64,000 nucleotides of DNA from Chrysaora quinquecirrha (Eukaryota > Cnidaria > Scyphozoa > Semaeostomeae > Pelagiidae): positions 1 through 64,000 of the forward strand of contig JACTAT010000026.1 of assembly GCA_014526335.1 (NCBI GenBank), in the 5' to 3' direction. Positions 37,001 to 45,232 of this stretch are shown here, in pieces. The notes under the pieces are model-generated. The model was not told the DNA's origin, did not search any database, and saw only the letters and a program-made list of their open reading frames with translations. The position numbers and the translations under genes were made by a program. The first letter of the stretch is position 1. Each line of letters opens with the position of its first letter.

Positions 37001-40000
37001 AATGAGACAGATATATAAAATAAAGAAAATTAGAAGGAAAGCGACTTCTTATTCGGAGTTCCACGGTTCCTACAGCCCATGATCCAACTTCAACTGGTCG
37101 TACTTAATTACTTTACCAAACTTGAAGTCCTGAGAATGAAAACGAGATTTCATGATAGGATAAGACAGCCATTCCTAGATTCGTTAAGGCCTGGCCAAAC
37201 GTTCAAGCAATGCTGGTCCAACATTTTAGATTTGCTTGTCAAGCATAGTGTTTGACCGTTTGGCCACGTCTAAAAACATTGCTTGTCCAATGTTTTTTAC
37301 TTGCGTCGAGCAAAAAATGTTTTTGAACTTCTTCAAAAACAACACGCAACAAATTTTGCTTCTTTTGTTTGTCAAGCAATGTTTGTGGACGTGGCCAGAC
37401 GGTCAAACAATTGTTGTTAAGGTAATTTAAAATGTTTAAAATTTGAAGGTGCTGTGGCGTCGTGTTGTAATCCAGCTGACTCGTGGTTTCAGAAGCTCAG
37501 TGTGGTCAGGGTTCGAGCCCAGCCACGGTAGCATCACAGCCAGGGTCGAGGTCTCGATTAACCTACTACTGAGATCCTAGCGACTGGCGCTAAAACACCA
37601 TTTCACCTTCACCTTCACCTTCACCTGGACGAACAATGTATGATCGTTTGGCCAGGGCCTTACATTAGGCCCTTCGCAAACAACAACGTCAGCCTTTAGC
37701 AACAGCATCAACCATTTATATGGGAAAAATTTATTTCTGTGGCATAATGCTCAGAGTGGGACTAGCCTCGTTACATAAGTCCCACTCTTCGCAAAAAGAA
37801 ACAGCATCGGCAGCCATAAGCAACATCTACTCTTCAACCATCTACATGAGAAAATTGAATTTGATGCCCTAATTCTCAGAGTTAGACTTAACAACATTAA
37901 AAAAAAATTGGACAAAAACCAAACCTTTCTGGACACCAATCACGGCACAGTATTTTTCGCATCTGTAATTTCATTTGACTTATTACCTTCCTCCCACTCT
38001 TTCGGAAACAGCTTCTAACAACAACAACAACATAAAGCTGTTTCGTCAGTTTCTTGTGTTGTAGTTAGAGCGGGGTGGTGTGGTGTGGAGGAGCGTAGAC
38101 TACGACAAATGTAATAAGTCTACAATTTCATTGGTTCCTGGCAACGTCCGTTCCACAAAAATAATTTATCGAATGGTAGCAAACCAATCACTGCAAAGCA
38201 ATTGATGAGTCGTAACTGATGAGCAGCAGTTATTAGCGTCAAGCGACCAGTCTACATCAGATTTACCTAAGGAGCCAAAACTATGATTCGTTGAATCAGT
38301 CTAGGCACTTCCTAACCAGCCTAATTCTGTCAGCCTAATTTATTATTAGGCCATGACACCTCAGAGCCCTGAAGTTGCTTTATTATTTGATAGCCTTTGT
38401 TGCCTATTAACTTGTGTGAAGGTGCTGTGGCGTCGTGGTGTAATCCAGCTGACTCGTGGTGTCAGAAGATCAGTGTGGTCAGGGTTCGAGCCCAGCCACG
38501 GTAGCGTCACAGCCAGGGTTGAGGTCTCGATTAATTAACCTACTACTGAGATCCTAGCGACTGGCGCTAAAACACCATTTCACCCTCACCTTCATTTGTT
38601 GCTATTTTTAATGAAAAAGGTGTACGAATTTGTTTTCTTTTTGTCATAGCATTTATGTGATCGCTTTGGCTGCGTTCCTTCTTGGACTTGGTGATAGCAG
38701 CTTCAATACTCAGGTACATTTCAGCACTCGTATCATGCTCACTTTAATAATGTATTACGGGGTGTTCCAATTTTTATTTTATTTGCGAGCCTAGCTTCAA
38801 GGCCAATAGAATTTTGTCATAATACTTAATGTGTACATACACTCTTGTGAGTAAAAGGATGGTTTTCCATATTTCATCTTCACCAAAATTTGCTGTAATG
38901 AATTTCAAGGATAAATAAAGCATGTGCGCAAACTTTATGCACATTTCATGTAATGGAGGACTTCTGTTGCTGGAATAAGTTACAGCAAGAGTTTATTGAT
39001 ACAATCAATGGTTAGTTCAGGCCAAGAGTTTGAAAAATGATTGATTTAGACGGATAAGAATGTTTAAAAAATTGTTTATGGCGAGTTGTGCTTTTTTGAA
39101 GTACACATTTGGCTCTTCCTTGTGTTAACTAAGTGTCAAAAGTATAGTTTCTTCTAAGCGTTTGAAAAAAAGCATTATAAATTGATGTCAGCATAATTCT
39201 CATTCCTTCAAAAACACGAGTATTGTACCAAATTTCATGCTCAAAAATTGTAATTTGACTTTGGTACGAAGGTTTCTTTACTGGGTTCCTTTTCTTCGGA
39301 ACACCCTGTATTTTATGTCTGATACAATGCAAAAAGGTGCAGAGTCCACCGTTTTGAAGAAAAACTCCATCCCTGCGTAGAAATGCTACGAACAGAAATT
39401 CCCGAATTTCGGAATCCCTGTGTTATAGCCTGGTACTCTGGAAAATGCTTGTTAATGTTAGATCGTAGACTCGATACACAAGTCGTTTGTAATTTGGCTA
39501 TTGAATTGAATTTGCTGGACGCCAACACAAAATCAATTCAATTCAATAGCCAATTGACAAACGACTTGTGTATCAAGTCTAGTAAGAACCCTGATTTTAA
39601 CACGTTAGATGCGTCCTGTATGATTTATTGTTATGTATCTATGTCCCTCCTGGAGTGATCTTTCGAATAACCAAAAGCTCATTACTCCAGAATAACGTTA
39701 GGGTGTGCTCTTCGAAACCAATTCTTTTTTCGGTAGCCTTTTTTTCTATGTAAGGTTGGTACCTGGCCTAAGGTACCGAAACGCATGCAGTTAGGCTCAT
39801 ATCACATGAGCACAAATTCGTATTCGGCCTATATGAATAATTTCACCAGCCGTCCCATTCTCAAATGCCAGGCGCGTTTCGCTCTTATTGGAGCTCATCA
39901 GTGACATGTGTGAGAATCGAACCGGGGTTTATTGCGTGTGAAGCACAAGTGCTAATCACACGAACATCGGAGCTGGACTGACTGGTGAGTAACTGCGTGA

Positions 40001-43000
40001 GTTTTACACTTGTATCACACGAGTACCGAAGTCTTGCATATTACTATGTAAGGTTGGTACCTGGCCTAAGGTATCGAAACGCATGCAGTTAGGCTCATAT
40101 CACATGAACACAAATTCTTATTCGGGCTATATGAATAATTTTAATGATTACCACTTGTGCTTCTCACGCAATAAACCCCGGTTCGATTCTAACACATGTG
40201 ACTGATGAGCTCCAATAAGAGCTAAACGCGTCTGGCATTTGAGAATGGGGCGGCTGGTGAAATTATTCATATAGCCTTTTTTTCGGAATGTGTTTTCTTC
40301 GAAGCCTTTCCTCTGCAAACGGCAGATTTTGGAGCTCTCAAAAATCTTCTACATCGAAAGCAGAAGGTTTCCGAGACTTCCGAGAGGTTCACGGTTTGAA
40401 GTTCGAACAAGACTGCCATTTTACCAGTTGTCAAGAGAATTCCAAGACTTTCTGTTTTCAAAAGTCGGAAGGTTAAGGAGGTTCAGAAGAAAAGGCCGTC
40501 ACTTTGAGGCCCTATCCATACGTAAAATATTTTTGGAAAATTTGCGTCCAATCGATATTCGTTTTCAAAAATCTCTCTGTACACGCGGAGGAAATGGGAA
40601 AATCACCATTTGGGCAAAGAACGAAGAAAACTGATCATATTATCATCAGCTTTAATAGCTTGTTTTTTTGTGTTATGGGAGAAATGCAGTGTCGATGCAC
40701 CCACATACTGATGCAGTGTCTGCTCGGGTAATTTCGCCCGTAACACAAAGAAACAAGGTATTAAAGCTGATGATAATATGATCAGTTTTCTTCGTTCTTT
40801 GCCCAAATGGTGATTTTCCCATTTCCTCAGCGTGTACAGAGAGATTTTTGAAAACGAATATCGCTTGGACGCAAATTTTCCAAAAACATTTTATAATGCA
40901 GTGTCGATGCACCCACATATTGATGCAACGTCTTTGCTGATGCATGCATTTATTGGCGCAGTGTTTTCGTTGATGCACGCATTTACTGATGCACTCACGT
41001 CTTTGTTGATGCACACTATTGCTGATGCAGTGTCGATGCACCCACATATTGATGCAGTGTCTTCCTTAAATTTTATTTCTTTTTTCTGTTGTAGCTGTAT
41101 TCAATACTCGGTTCTCTGTTCTCTGAGGACAGTTCGTCAGCCTTTGCACTTTTCAAATGTGTCCAGGTACATATTTATTTTTGAAAATATTTGAAGCTTT
41201 TTCACTTAAAAACTTGTCAAGATTTCAAAGTTGCAGAAAAAGCGGAAACACTACTGGACATACTTAAAAGCTTTTTTCGTCTCACACTCCCTCAGAGTAT
41301 AAACACCAGAAACAGATTGAAACAATAGATTAAGGCGGAATTCTAACCCAGCTGCGGATCGAAATACACGCAGTTTTTTTATAAACAACTTCGCTTGGGA
41401 CTAGTTCAAAAAGTTGCTTATTTTTGGACCTCGTGTGGCCACCTTTTAGTAGCAAAAGTTGCTCAGTAGTTGCTTAATTTTAACATGATGTTTCTGCCCT
41501 AAGAATAGTATAGAGGCTAGACAAACAGCAAATTTTGGAGTTATCCTGTAGCTTTTGTGCAACATAAGGCTAGAACACCTAGTATTCGGCAAAGAAATAC
41601 TATAGATAACATCAATCAAGAAGTACCATGCAATTGTTACCATATAGAGACTTTGTATTGAAAGTTAAACGGAAGCCCCTCAAGGAAATGCTTTGCGTAA
41701 TGACTAACACTATGTTGATTTGAAAGTTTTTGACGGCAAAAGAAAGGAAATAGCTTCTATGTTGATCAATCCTTGATTGCTTGCAGTGATATAAATTATT
41801 TCAAATTTAAAATGTTGCTTAGGTTTTTTCCTGTAGTATTATAGGTTGCTTAAAGTTTTAGGCCTTCTACATCTCGGTTGCTTATAAAAAAACTGCGTGT
41901 ACATCAATCAGAAAGTAATGCTGAAATGTCATTCTTTTCATCTGTATAGTTGAGTTATGCCATCAGTACAACGGTGGATGTTCAGTACAGCAGATGAATA
42001 AATTCACTACTGCGGTAGATGTCCAGTACAGCGGAGGGATACCATGGGTAGTGCGGAGAGATACCGCCAGTACAGCGTTTGATGTTCAGTCCTGTTGCTT
42101 AAACAGTCTTTTGTGATTGTTATCATTGTTTTCATGTTTGTCAGCATTTATTTTTGTTTATTTTCATTTTAGTCTGTTGCAGCAGCGATCGCTTTCGCAT
42201 ATGCAAATGCTACTCCATTGAAATGGCAGCTCCTTGTGTTGGTAAGAATATTCCTTTTTATGTTCATTTTATGACCCCTGTTTTTTGATAGCTACTGTTA
42301 AAATTCGTTGTTATAATTTAGGCTGTGACCCATAACTAAGACAAATTCTTGTCTTGAATGAGATCAAGGCTATTAAAAATCAACGGCCCCAGTGGCCCGG
42401 CACTTGGTGTTACATCTTTCGGCAGTACGGTCCTCGGCTCCCGACTCCGTATACACGCTTTTTTTATAAAGAACCACTTTAGAAGGAACGTACATGTAGA
42501 GGGCCCGAAAATTTAAAGAACTTATACTACTAAAGAGAAAATCATTAAGGAACTTTTCAATATTGAATGCTTTTATCGCTGCAAATAATCAAGAATTAGA
42601 ATGCTGGTTCCATTCATTTTCATTTACACTCGAAATCACCACAAATTGTACGTTAAGCTTGTATCAAATGTTTCCTTGAGTAGTCTCGAGCTTTTCTCAA
42701 ATGCAAGTGTCTCTCTTCTATTGTTAAGACCACTGTATGTGCAGTCAAAATTAAGGAACTAGTAAGGAACTTTTTGAACTACAATTGCATCAAAAGAGGT
42801 CCAAAAATAAGGAACTTTAAGAGCTAGGCCTTGAGGTAGGTTCCTTATAAAAAAAAGCGTGTATCTGATCGGTCTATGCAGGACTATGTATGTTTTTATC
42901 CGATAAGCTCAGATTTGAAGCAAAATTTTCTGCGCTACCTTCTCTAAAGCCACTGCAGTACGTGTCGTTGCACGCGGAGAGGATTCTCTAAAGGCGGGTG

Positions 43001-45232
43001 CAAACTTAGCCAACATTGTTGGCTAACATATTGGCTTAAAATAGGCCAAATGTTGGTACGGTTTTCCATACCGTCACAACATCTAAGACGTTTTGGGTTG
43101 CTGATGTCACCTACAAAATCATCTTTTGCAAGCATGGCCGAAAAGGAAGCAGCTACACGCTTTTTTTATATAAGGAACCTACCTAAAGGCCTAGTTCTTA
43201 AAGTTCCTTATTTTTGGACCTCTTTTGGGGCAATTGTAGTTCAAAAAGTTCCTTAATAGTTCCTTAATTTTAACTGCACATACAGTGGTCTTAACAATAA
43301 AAGAGAGACACTTGGATGTGAGCAAAGTTCGAGACTACTCATGGAAACATTTGATATATGCTTAACGTACAATTTATGTGATTTTCGACTGCAAATGAAT
43401 GGAACCGGCTTTCTAATTCTTGATTATTTGCAGTGATAATAGTATTCAACATTCAAAAGTTCTTTAGTTATTTTCTCTCTAGTAGTATAAGTTCTTTAAA
43501 TTTTCGGACCTTCTACATGTAGGTTCCTTATAAAGCGGTTCCTTATAAAAAAAAGCGTGTATTTGTTTATTGCTCGTTCTTTTGGTTGACGACGAAGAAG
43601 AAAAAACTCGTGTTCCGACTCCAAACACCAGCTTAAGTATATTACTGGTTTGAGGGTCTCCGAAATAACGACTGAAATTGAAAATGTTGTGCTAACATGT
43701 TGGCGAGACATAGCAAACCTTACCAACACATCAATTTTGTTCAAATCGACAAAAATTTTGGCCAACATTTTTAAACAACATCCATAGCTAAACGTGACAA
43801 CATGTTGGCCAACAGTTGTTGGTGGCAATGTTGGCCGACAGGTTGGCACGATTTGCGCCCGACTTTGCTAAAGATGACCGCCATCTTCCATAAAAATGTC
43901 GTACCGAGCCAGGCCTATTTCAAAAGGTCTATTGCATTCATTTATTATAAAAAATCACTCAACCCGGGGGCCCGGGCCGATGATTTCTGATAGCCTCGGA
44001 TCAATTTCTTAAGAAGCCTTGATCGCGGCTCTGTCAAATTTCTTACAAGATTATGGTTTTTCTCTTTTCTTGACCCAATTTGAAAAGAAAGGCTTGGGTA
44101 TGATAAATACTTTGCATTGTCGATTAATCCATCTAGAAAACGAAAGTGTTTCCAATGATCTGAAAGCTAGACGAATTAATGAGATTATGATGGATTTGTT
44201 AGCCATGGCTGCAAATTGCCAGAGTTCTAGGTTGCAAATATGCAGCACTGAAACCCCGTTTAATGAGCATGAGTTTTTTTTAATATCGTTAAGATTAGAC
44301 CCTGACTGTGTCTTTCTGTAGGCTTTGTTGAATGATTCGACGATTTCGTCCAGCTCTTTCTTAAGCTGAGTGGAATTGGCGTTGGCTCTTTGATCATGCA
44401 GTCTTGTGTTTGAATCCCATCAACTGTAGTTGGCCGCTCATGGCAATCTATTCTATAGTATTACCATGCGTTAAAATATATATAAATATGGTGGTACTGG
44501 GGAAGGCTGTACAAAGCAGAAACGCGAAAAAGTCAAACGGGAAGAGAGCCTTTCTTGACGATCTAATTGGGCTCCTCAGCTCAGTGGTAACGTCCTTGGT
44601 TCTCTGGGCATGCAGCCCAGGTTCCGATCCCTCTATTTTGGTATAAATCTATCCTATAGTGTTTGTCATTTATGGTGAATACACTTGTTTTTAATAAGCA
44701 ACTTGACTTTCGTCCAGCCCTCAAAGTTGCTTAAAATTTTAGGCATTTCAGCCCTCAAAGTTGCTTAAACGTTGCTTAACATTTTTTGTACCTACTAACC
44801 ACCCCTGACTTCGCGGATCAAAATCGTCATCTGTTAGGCCTACAACATGACTTTTTGGAGACAGTAAGTGGAAAAACGTTAGCTAACGAACTTCAACATG
44901 CAAAATATAAGAGCGAAGAACAATTTCCTAACACAAGAAAGAGAATAAGCTTGGTTGTTTGACTTCTTAGTTGTTTACAGTAATTCAATTGAACCCTCAA
45001 GTTGCTTAATGTTAAGGTCAGTTCAGCCCTAGTTGCTTATTGAGCGGTTGCTTATTAAAAAAAGTGTATGTTTGTAAAGAATGCTTTTTGAAGACAAGAT
45101 TTTAAGATAAGGTAACTGCAACTTTCTCTTGTCCTATAGGTTATCACTGGATTCATTGGTACAATATCTTTCTTTAATGTTGAAAAGAAATACCGATCAC
45201 CAAATCGTGATGGCTACGCCAGCATTGACTAG
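25041..45232 (+). CDS. MFSD11: MFSD11 (UNC93-like major facilitator protein), 18 exons
   Basis: Exons: 25041-25133, 25554-25602, 26671-26686, 27203-27310, 28090-28169, 29036-29132, 30024-30079, 31664-31788, 32591-32658, 33432-33484, 33673-33738, 34495-34539, 35274-35351, 36098-36266, 38650-38713, 41095-41166, 42173-42241, 45140-45232. The sum is 1401 nt, 466 residues (human about 449), in phase throughout. MFSD11 is a multi-pass membrane protein of the UNC93 family; its substrate is not established. Diagnostic stretches: FMLVFTAFQTSSNV (start), WTAQGNFLTINS and GRNSGIFWALLQ (exon 6), YTGFELTFFSGVYG (exons 11-12), GIGEITGG (13-14), LGLGDSSFNTQLYS (15-16), SSAFALFKCVQS. A Ser/Glu-rich loop (exons 9-10) separates the two halves, as in the family. 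ATG context AAGATGG is good. Exon 3 is only 16 nt, and intron 11 needs a GC donor. Confidence 0.94.
26140..26290. repeat. Family G foldback fragment (MFSD11 intron 2)
   Basis: GTGTTTAAAACACAATGCCAA, GTGCATTTCGAGCTGCATCT and CGGTCTGTTTCTAATGTT match the right arm of 28470-28680. Confidence 0.65.
26671..26686 (+). other. 16-nt microexon of MFSD11 (exon 3)
   Basis: A TTTATTTCAG acceptor and a GTATGT donor bound 16 bases. They join phase 1 to phase 2 and encode the GKGYT segment that other MFSD11 proteins have at this place. Confidence 0.8.
26876..27032 (-). mobile_element. tRNA-derived SINE (family 1), antisense (MFSD11 intron 3)
   Basis: On the minus strand: AAGGTGCTGTGGCGTTGTGG head, GGTCAGGGTTTGAGCC B-box region, CTACTGAGATCCTTGCG body and CATCTTCACC tail, as in the copy at 38415-38597. 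Confidence 0.75.
28240..28690. mobile_element. Family G foldback element, full hairpin, ~205-bp arms (MFSD11 intron 5)
   Basis: Arms at about 28262-28460 and 28473-28672 are near-perfect inverted copies separated by about 12 bp. Each arm contains CAATGCCAATTCAGCTTTTC, TTTCGAGCCGCATCTGGGTA, AATTCCGCCTTAGTCTATTG and TTCTGACGTTCATA or complements. No ORF. Single arms occur at 6437, 8755, 10255, 20398, 26140 and 41215. Confidence 0.85.
29305..29472 (+). mobile_element. tRNA-derived SINE (family 1)
   Basis: TTCTGGCATCGTGGTCTTATCC, TGGTGTCAGAAGCTCTG, B box GGGTTCGAGTCC, GGGTCGAATGTCTCGATTAG and a CACCATTTCACC tail. Lies in MFSD11 intron 6. Confidence 0.8.
29509..29790. mobile_element. PIF-like MITE, GGCCTGG family (MFSD11 intron 6)
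   Basis: Left TTAAGCCCTGAC and right TTGGCCTGGACCTTA are inverted; the interior carries repeated AACATTGC/TTGACAAGC words shared with 20754-21038. Confidence 0.6.
31850..32180. mobile_element. pogo-like MITE with ATTATCCGGCC termini (MFSD11 intron 8)
   Basis: Left CAGTAGTTATTCAATTATCC and right GACCGGATAAATGAAGAACA are imperfect inverted repeats. Subterminal CGGATAATCC and CCGGATATTCGA words recur. About 330 bp, no ORF. Confidence 0.6.
32758..33360 (+). mobile_element. tRNA-derived SINE (family 1) split by an inserted element
   Basis: The head (GGTACTTTGGCATCATGGTGTAATG from 32759) and the rest (CTGTCAGAAGCTCAGCGAGG onward from 33232, with the B-box region GTTCGAACCCG) are separated by 426 bp at 32798-33223. 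Removing that segment and one copy of its flanking repeat restores the SINE order. Confidence 0.8.
32798..33223. mobile_element. hAT-like MITE, 426 bp, inside a SINE
   Basis: Flanked by an exact 8-bp direct repeat GGCTCATG (32790-32797 and 33224-33231). Ends are inverted: GGGGGGTGCTCATATA on the left, TATATGAGCACCCCCC on the right, continuing into AGGATAGGGGTGCTCAGG and its complement. An 8-bp duplication and CAGGGG-like ends fit the hAT superfamily. The interior has CCCAAAAAAATAAT repeated five times. Confidence 0.85.
33739..34494 (+). other. GC-AG intron (MFSD11 intron 11)
   Basis: The donor reads G/GCAAGT and the acceptor TTTTACAG. Only the GC donor keeps the conserved YTGFELTFF reading; the nearby GT (GTATGA, 2 bp into the apparent intron plus context) would create a stop after two codons. 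Confidence 0.8.
33845..34420 (+). repeat. Tandem array of GTGGTGG/TTATGCTTGATG units (MFSD11 intron 11)
   Basis: Many copies of AATTATTATGCTTGATGTGG and TATTTTTTTGCGTACTGTGG with different local periods. It is the same family as 19895-20395 and begins with a TACGCGCTACTGTTATGG terminus like the foldback at 12793. Confidence 0.85.
34608..35130. mobile_element. Foldback element, family H (MFSD11 intron 12)
   Basis: Inverted arms of about 150-190 bp with imperfect matches: GGGAATCCCCTCCACGGACAAAGACCGGAATTGC on the left (34717 onward) against GCAATTCCGGTCTTTGTTCG and GTGGAGGGGATTCCCTTA on the right; AGAGGTCTGC on the left end against its diverged partner on the right. Partial arms of the same family border 42900-43935. 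Confidence 0.75.
35360..35990 (-). pseudogene. LINE (non-LTR retrotransposon) ORF2 3' fragment
   Basis: The minus frame at 35729-35965 contains LNQLRVGPSKLN, HNFRDTVDPMC, DGIEDNEHFLLHC, a Cys/His-type tail seen after the reverse transcriptase of many invertebrate LINEs. Downstream, VLRLHKILTLL-like residues follow before a stop. 5' truncated, which is usual for LINE copies; no RT catalytic core is present. Lies in MFSD11 intron 13. Confidence 0.8.
36287..37082. mobile_element. Foldback element (family I) interrupted by a TA-MITE
   Basis: Left arm CATGGGCTGTAGGAAACATG...CGAATAAGAAGTTG at 36287 onward and right arm ...CGACTTCTTATTCGG...CCTACAGCCCATG ending at 37082 are inverted. The left arm resumes after the MITE with TTCTGCTGCGAAGGCGCGAT (36776), whose partner is near 36980-37005. 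Total without the MITE is about 395 bp. Confidence 0.8.
36373..36773 (+). mobile_element. TA-MITE family A (TTCCTTA type), full length, 401 bp
   Basis: CACGC...GCGTG termini with TA on both sides; left end CACGCTTTTTTTTATAAGG, right end TTCCTTATAAAAAAAGCGTG. AGTTCCTTA-type words recur at both ends. It sits inside the left arm of the family I foldback. Confidence 0.88.
37187..37660. mobile_element. PIF-like MITE, GGCCTGGCCAAACG family, with a SINE inserted
   Basis: TTA then AGGCCTGGCCAAACG on the left; CGTTTGGCCAGGGCC then TTA on the right. The interior is split at about 37437-37628 by a family 1 SINE. The TTA flanks suit a PIF/Harbinger-type element. Confidence 0.78.
37446..37626 (+). mobile_element. 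tRNA-derived SINE (family 1), good copy
   Basis: GAAGGTGCTGTGGCGTCGTG head, GTGGTCAGGGTTCGAGCCCA with the B box, CAGGGTCGAGGTCTCGATTA body, CTACTGAGATCCTAGCGACT and a (CACCTT)n tail. Inserted in the MITE at 37187-37660. Confidence 0.88.
38415..38597 (+). mobile_element. tRNA-derived SINE (family 1), good copy
   Basis: About 95% like 37446-37626 by eye, with an extra TTAA in the body. Lies in MFSD11 intron 14, some 50 bp before exon 15. Confidence 0.88.
38757..39310. mobile_element. mariner-like non-autonomous element (MFSD11 intron 15)
   Basis: Left ACGGGGTGTTCC and right GGAACACCCTGTA are inverted ends typical of mariner-type elements; TA-rich flanks. About 555 bp with no intact transposase. 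Confidence 0.65.
39467..39582. repeat. Near-perfect hairpin, ~45-bp arms
   Basis: AGACTCGATACACAAGTCG...CTATTGAATTGAATT (39467-39512) is inverted at 39535-39582. Loop about 22 bp. Confidence 0.85.
39740..40281. repeat. Compound direct and inverted repeat with tRNA-like arms
   Basis: Direct repeats at about 39747-39843 and 40047-40143 (TATGTAAGGTTGGTACCTGG...GAATAATTT). Inverted arms at about 39830-39958 and 40147-40281 carry a B-box-like GGTTCGATTCT next to CGCAATAAACCCC, suggesting two opposed SINE copies. Confidence 0.65.
40521..40893. mobile_element. Foldback element whose loop carries minisatellite units
   Basis: Arms 40521-40679 and 40736-40893 are inverted copies (AATTTGCGTCCAA..CGATATTCG; AATGGGAAAATCACCATTTG; ATATTATCATCAGCTTTAAT). 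The loop holds GCAGTGTCGATGCACCCACA and TGATGCAGTGTC, the words of the large minisatellite. Confidence 0.8.
40890..41068 (-). repeat. Short minisatellite segment (reverse orientation), ~130-bp period
   Basis: GCAGTGTCGATGCACCCACA recurs after 130 bp; between are GATGCA-based subrepeats of about 28-30 bp. It is the complement of the array at 46742-49995 and ends 27 bp before MFSD11 exon 16. Confidence 0.85.
41215..41935. repeat. Family G foldback arm split by a TA-MITE
   Basis: GCTTTTTTCGTCTCACACTC...GGCGGAATTCTAACCCAG...GATCGAAA up to 41366, resuming as CATCAATCAGAAAG after 41901. The MITE 41367-41899 interrupts the conserved GATCGAAATGCACCAATCAG word at a TA. Confidence 0.72.
41367..41899 (+). 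mobile_element. TA-MITE family B (TTGCTTA type), 533 bp
   Basis: CACGCAG...CTGCGTG termini with flanking TA. It shares the layout of family A (TTATTTTTGG, TTAATTTTAAC, GGCCTTCTACAT landmarks), but each internal TTCCTTA word reads TTGCTTA. Confidence 0.85.
42454..42861 (-). mobile_element. TA-MITE family A, reverse orientation (MFSD11 intron 17)
   Basis: CACGCTTTTTTTATAAAGAA on the left and TTATAAAAAAAAGCGTG on the right with TA flanks. The interior is the complement of 36373-36773 (TAAGGAACT words). Confidence 0.87.
42900..43935. mobile_element. Three-level nested transposon stack (H / F / A)
   Basis: Family H arm pieces (42900-42990 and 43868-43935, the latter with CAAAAGGTCTATTGC) flank a family F MITE (42993-43866, GGCGGGTGCAAAC..GTTGG and GGCACGATTTGCGCCCGAC), which is itself split by a full family A TA-MITE at 43156-43559. 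Confidence 0.75.
43156..43559 (+). mobile_element. TA-MITE family A, innermost of a nested stack
   Basis: TA/CACGCTTTTTTTATATAAGG left and TTCCTTATAAAAAAAAGCGTG/TA right; high similarity to 36373-36773. Confidence 0.87.
44568..44655 (+). mobile_element. tRNA-derived SINE (second family)
   Basis: GGGCTCCTCAGCTCAGTGGTAACGTCC resembles a tRNA A box and CCCAGGTTCCGATCCC a B box. A diverged relative lies at 44330-44440, another at 13735-13830. Confidence 0.6.
44682..45066 (+). mobile_element. TA-MITE family C (TTGCTTA type, CACTT..AAGTG ends)
   Basis: Left CACTTGTTTTTAATAAGCAA and right TTGCTTATTAAAAAAAGTG with TA flanks. The interior differs from B but repeats AGTTGCTTA/GTTGCTTA at least six times. 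Confidence 0.8.

Noticed and set aside
37446..37540. tRNA gene
   Set aside because: A and B boxes are present, but the sequence continues into a shared body and tail and recurs at several sites with decay, which marks a tRNA-derived SINE.
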